Source of the DNA: Psychroserpens sp041224425
Lineage (GTDB): Bacteria > Bacteroidota > Bacteroidia > Flavobacteriales > Flavobacteriaceae
DNA: 64,000 bases
Assembly: GCF_041224425.1 (NCBI RefSeq)
Contig: NZ_JBGFGL010000085.1
Coordinates: 1 to 64,000 of the forward strand
Direction of reading: 5' to 3'
Of the stretch, positions 61,328-64,000 are shown piece by piece. Under the pieces are notes generated by a model. That model had not been told where the DNA came from, ran no database searches, and saw only the letters and a program-made list of their open reading frames with translations. The translations under genes and the position numbers were made by a program. Numbering within the stretch: the stretch's first letter is position 1; each line of letters begins with the position of its first letter.

Positions 61328-62467
61328 ATGAAAATACGCATCACTTCGGTTATTGTATGTCTATTGTTTCAATATATTGCTTGGTCTCAAGTGATTTATG
61401 AAACTTTTGAGTCTTCTAAATTGGAAGCCACAAGAGAAATAAAAATTCAGTTGCCCAGAAATTACGATCCAGAAGACGATGTATTGTATCCTTTGGTAAT
61501 TGTCTTTGATGGTGATTACCTCTTTGAACCTGTTGTTGGAAACACAGATTACCAATCGTATTGGGAAGATATACCAAATTGTTTGGTTGTAGGAATCAAT
61601 CAAAATGACACGAGAGAGGATGATTTCGCTTATGCTGAAGATACTAATTTCCCTATTGCTGATGGTGCTAATTTCTTTGAGTTTGTTGGCATGGAATTGA
61701 TTCCATACATCCAAGATAATTATATGGTATCAGACTTTAGAATTGGTGTAGGTCATGACAGAAGTGCCAATTTTTTGAATTACTATATTTTCAAGGATGT
61801 TCCTTTGTTTAGAGCTTACGTACTTTTAAGTCCAGAATTTGCTCCAGGAATCATAAATTATATTTCTGAACGAGTGCCAACTATAAACACGAATACATTT
61901 TATTATTTGGCCACAGCAAAAGACGATGTAACCCAATTGAAAACAGAGATCTTATCTCTTGATAACGCGCTCAAAACTGTAGAGAATCAATTCTTCCATT
62001 ACAAGATGGATAATTTTGAGGATGCTAATCACTATTCATTGGTCGGATTAGGAATACCTAAAGCTTTAAACCAAATCTTTTCGTTTTATAAACCGATAAC
62101 CAAAAAAGAATATCAGGAACAGGTTTTAGTATATGAAGAAGGTCCTTTCGCTTATTTAATGCGGAAGTATGAAGACATCGAATTATTCTATGGTTTCAAA
62201 AAGAAAGTGGTTGAGAATGATTTAAGAGCGATAGCTGCTGCTTCAAAGAAGAAAAACGATCTCGAGTCCTTAAAGGAACTTTCCAAACTGGCTCGTAAGG
62301 AATATCCAGACTCAATGATTGGTGCGTACTACCAAGGAATGTATTACGAAGAAGAAGGAAATATTAGGAAAGCCTTAAATAGTTATAAGTCAGGGCTTTT
62401 GCTTGAAGAGTCAGATTTTATCAATAAGGATATGTTGCTCGATAAAATTTATGAGCTTCAAGAGTAA
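61328..62467 (+). CDS. alpha/beta-hydrolase-fold protein with Asp at nucleophile site (copy 1)
   Basis: A 379-residue exported protein of the esterase-D-like alpha/beta hydrolase family. The signal peptide ends near IAWSQVI. REIKIQLPRNYDPE and LYPLVIVFDGDYLFE are the family start. The nucleophile elbow, usually GHSxGG, reads GVGHDRSANF, so Asp144 replaces Ser, while a His in NHYSLVG is kept. The C-terminal 80 residues are TPR-like (LKELSKLARKEYPDSMIGAY). ATG 61328 is chosen; the frame extends back into the previous gene. A paralogue follows 84 bases on. It is likely a pseudoenzyme or has altered chemistry. Confidence 0.78.
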   Translation: MKIRITSVIVCLLFQYIAWSQVIYETFESSKLEATREIKIQLPRNYDPEDDVLYPLVIVFDGDYLFEPVVGNTDYQSYWEDIPNCLVVGINQNDTREDDFAYAEDTNFPIADGANFFEFVGMELIPYIQDNYMVSDFRIGVGHDRSANFLNYYIFKDVPLFRAYVLLSPEFAPGIINYISERVPTINTNTFYYLATAKDDVTQLKTEILSLDNALKTVENQFFHYKMDNFEDANHYSLVGLGIPKALNQIFSFYKPITKKEYQEQVLVYEEGPFAYLMRKYEDIELFYGFKKKVVENDLRAIAAASKKKNDLESLKELSKLARKEYPDSMIGAYYQGMYYEEEGNIRKALNSYKSGLLLEESDFINKDMLLDKIYELQE

Positions 62468-62551
62468 GCTTAAAATTTTATGCATTTCATCGAATAAATA
62501 AGTGTTTTGTCGTGAGTATTGTTATATTTACTTCACCAAATCCCTTTAACG

Positions 62552-63733
62552 ATGAAAAAACACCTACTTTTTTTATGCGTAGCATTGTATTGCTCTACGC
62601 TTACCTCACAAATAATCAATAAGGAACTACCTTCAAGATATCTCAATACCACAAGGGATATCAAAATTAAATTGCCAAAAAATTACGATGCAGAATCTAC
62701 TGTGAAGTATCCTGTAATTTTGGTTTTTGATGGTGATTATTTGTTTGAACCAGTTTCTGGGCAAGTCCATTTTCAAACCTATTTTAAGGAAATGCCAGAA
62801 TCTATTATCGTGGGAATAGTTCAAGGAAAGGAACGTTTTTATGATGGGTATTTTGACGAACTAACAGGAATGCCTTTTGAATCCGGGAAACGTTTTTACG
62901 ATTTTGTACAAAATGAGTTGCTTCCATATATTGATAGCAAGTACAATACCAGTCCTTTTCGTGTTGCTGTAGGTCATAATACTATGGCTAACTTCATGAA
63001 TTCCTATTTGTTTTCAGACGAACCAATCTTTAAGGCATACATCAATATTAGTCCTGACTTTAAAGGAACGATGGCTAATAATTTAACCACGCGTCTTAGC
63101 CACCTTCAAAATGATGTGTTTTACTATTTAGCAACCAGCGATAAAGATGTACCTCAATTAAGAGACCAAATCAGACAAATAAACAGTACTTTCAAAACAT
63201 TGGATACCCAAAAGTTTACCTTTTATTATGATGAATTGAAAGGAGATTCTCATTACACTTTGGTAACTGGAGCTCTGTCCAAAGCATTAGACAAGATTTT
63301 TGAGATTTTCAAGCCTTTGGATGACAAAGAGATCAATGAAAAAGTTATTCCTTTTGAAGGTACGCTAGATGAATATATCGTGGATCGATATGAACGTATT
63401 GAGGAATACTTCGGCATAAGCAAGCCTATTACTGAGGAAGAGTTTGCTAAAATTGTGGCCATAGCTGAAGATAGGGAAGACCTGGAGTCACTCAAGAATA
63501 TTGGGAAATTAGCCAATAAACAAGATCCAAATTCATCATTGGGAACCTATTATTTAGCGTTACATGCTGAGAAATCAGGAAAAAATAAAAAGGCGACTAA
63601 GTTTTATGAATCTGCCTTAACATTAAAGGAAACAACCACTATTGATAAAGCCTATATTCAATCTAAGCTTGAAAACCTACAAGCCTTGGCTGTTGATGAT
63701 AATGAAAAAGACGATGAAGATGAAGAAAACTAA
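62552..63733 (+). CDS. alpha/beta-hydrolase-fold protein with Asn at nucleophile site (copy 2)
   Basis: A 393-residue exported paralogue of the preceding gene, colinear with it along its length. The signal peptide ends near TLTSQII. Shared landmarks are REIKI/RDIKIKLPKNYDAE, LVFDGDYLFEPVSG and FYYLATSDKDVPQL. The nucleophile elbow reads AVGHNTMANF, with Asn143 in place of Ser. SHYTLVTGA keeps the His. The tail has TPR-like helices and a very acidic end (DNEKDDEDEEN). ATG 62552 gives the signal peptide. It lies upstream of radA. Confidence 0.78.
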   Translation: MKKHLLFLCVALYCSTLTSQIINKELPSRYLNTTRDIKIKLPKNYDAESTVKYPVILVFDGDYLFEPVSGQVHFQTYFKEMPESIIVGIVQGKERFYDGYFDELTGMPFESGKRFYDFVQNELLPYIDSKYNTSPFRVAVGHNTMANFMNSYLFSDEPIFKAYINISPDFKGTMANNLTTRLSHLQNDVFYYLATSDKDVPQLRDQIRQINSTFKTLDTQKFTFYYDELKGDSHYTLVTGALSKALDKIFEIFKPLDDKEINEKVIPFEGTLDEYIVDRYERIEEYFGISKPITEEEFAKIVAIAEDREDLESLKNIGKLANKQDPNSSLGTYYLALHAEKSGKNKKATKFYESALTLKETTTIDKAYIQSKLENLQALAVDDNEKDDEDEEN

Positions 63734-63905
63734 ATTCAGCATTTATTCTACCGATTATTTTTTTGAGTGGTTATTCATTAAAATAAAGACCATTTTAAAT
63801 GGTAAGCCTGCATTGAAATTAAGTGCCATAAAACTATTGGCATTTATACATTGGTTTAAAGACATCAGCTAAAAATGTATTAATTTAGCAGACTAAAATG
63901 TCTTC

Positions 63906-64000
63906 ATGGCTAAATTAAAAACAACCTTTTTTTGTCAAAATTGTGGTGCCCAATTTTCTAAATGGCAAGGTCAGTGTACGTCTTGTAAAGAATGGAATAC
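63906..64000 (+). CDS. radA: DNA repair protein RadA, 3' truncated by window edge
   Basis: Only the first 31 codons are visible. They encode KTTFFCQNCGAQFSKWQGQC followed by TSCKEWNT, the four-cysteine zinc finger (CxxCG...CxxC) that opens RadA/Sms, a RecA-like branch-migration factor. The ATP-binding and Lon-like domains lie beyond the window. The start is ATG 63906. Confidence 0.9.
   Translation, partial: MAKLKTTFFCQNCGAQFSKWQGQCTSCKEWN

Noticed and set aside
63720..63872. Fifty-codon frame after the second hydrolase-fold gene
   Set aside because: It overlaps the end of that gene by 14 bases, has no recognisable domain, and its Lys/Phe/Ile-rich translation is what AT-rich spacer gives by chance. 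A real small gene cannot be excluded.
1..64000. tRNA or rRNA genes, CRISPR arrays, insertion sequences, prophage or defence genes
   Set aside because: No cloverleaf-like sequence, regularly spaced repeats, transposase or integrase motifs, or known defence domains were seen on either strand.

Overview
The window is a chromosomal segment of a marine-type member of the Flavobacteriaceae (Bacteroidota). The evidence is low G+C coding sequence, TAnnTTTG-type promoter boxes, type IX secretion (T9SS) sorting domains of both type A and type B, a PorZ-like T9SS component, five TonB-dependent receptors (several with a carboxypeptidase-like N-terminal domain), SPII lipoproteins of Bacteroidota-only families (DUF5689, DUF4270), and an atpD-atpC pair detached from the rest of the ATP synthase genes. 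I saw no rRNA, tRNA, CRISPR array, insertion sequence or prophage. No gene-free stretch exceeds about 300 bases. The first and last genes are cut by the window edges.

Layout. 1-3.7 kb: the 3' part of a large T9SS type B surface protein and a small membrane protein. 3.7-9.2 kb: a TonB receptor/DUF5689 lipoprotein operon divergent from a secreted endonuclease/phosphatase-fold protein. 9.2-15.1 kb: a cytochrome-b-like membrane protein, a secreted MG2/plug-like protein, PEP carboxylase and a tiny Cys-rich protein. 15.2-29 kb: mostly housekeeping genes (ferritin, HDAC-fold protein, metG, LD-carboxypeptidase, yraN, nadD-gmk-yicC, thioesterase, DMT exporter, ArsC-like protein, CPA1 antiporter, DUF3298 lipoprotein, cystathionine gamma-synthase). 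29-36 kb: glutamate dehydrogenase, then porZ-recO-TonB receptor. 36-43 kb: a 1599-residue lamin-tail T9SS protein, recX, a DUF6646-like protein and a JmjC-like cupin. 43-48 kb: a BtuB-like TonB receptor divergent from a MocR-type regulator, then a DUF2975-DUF2975-HTH cassette. 48-54.5 kb: atpC-atpD and a TonB receptor/GDSL lipoprotein operon. 54.7-59 kb: a GlgA-like N-domain protein, DUF4270 and glmS. 59-64 kb: panC-panD, a flippase-like membrane protein, two tandem hydrolase-fold paralogues, and the start of radA.

How the genes work together. Much of the region concerns the cell surface: nutrient receptors paired with lipoproteins or secreted hydrolases, and T9SS cargo plus one component of its attachment machinery. 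The rest is core metabolism (methionine, NAD, pantothenate, amino-sugar, anaplerosis, ATP synthesis).

I did not find a clearly new defence or mobile system. The most unusual observations are these: a MocR-family regulator whose PLP-binding lysine position reads glutamine, with direct repeats at its start; a 15-bp-arm inverted repeat wrapped around the promoter of the DUF2975/HTH cassette; two tandem alpha/beta-hydrolase-fold paralogues whose nucleophile serine is replaced by Asp and Asn; a GlgA-like protein with only the N-terminal domain and no KTGGL motif; and a T9SS protein gene with strongly mosaic base composition.
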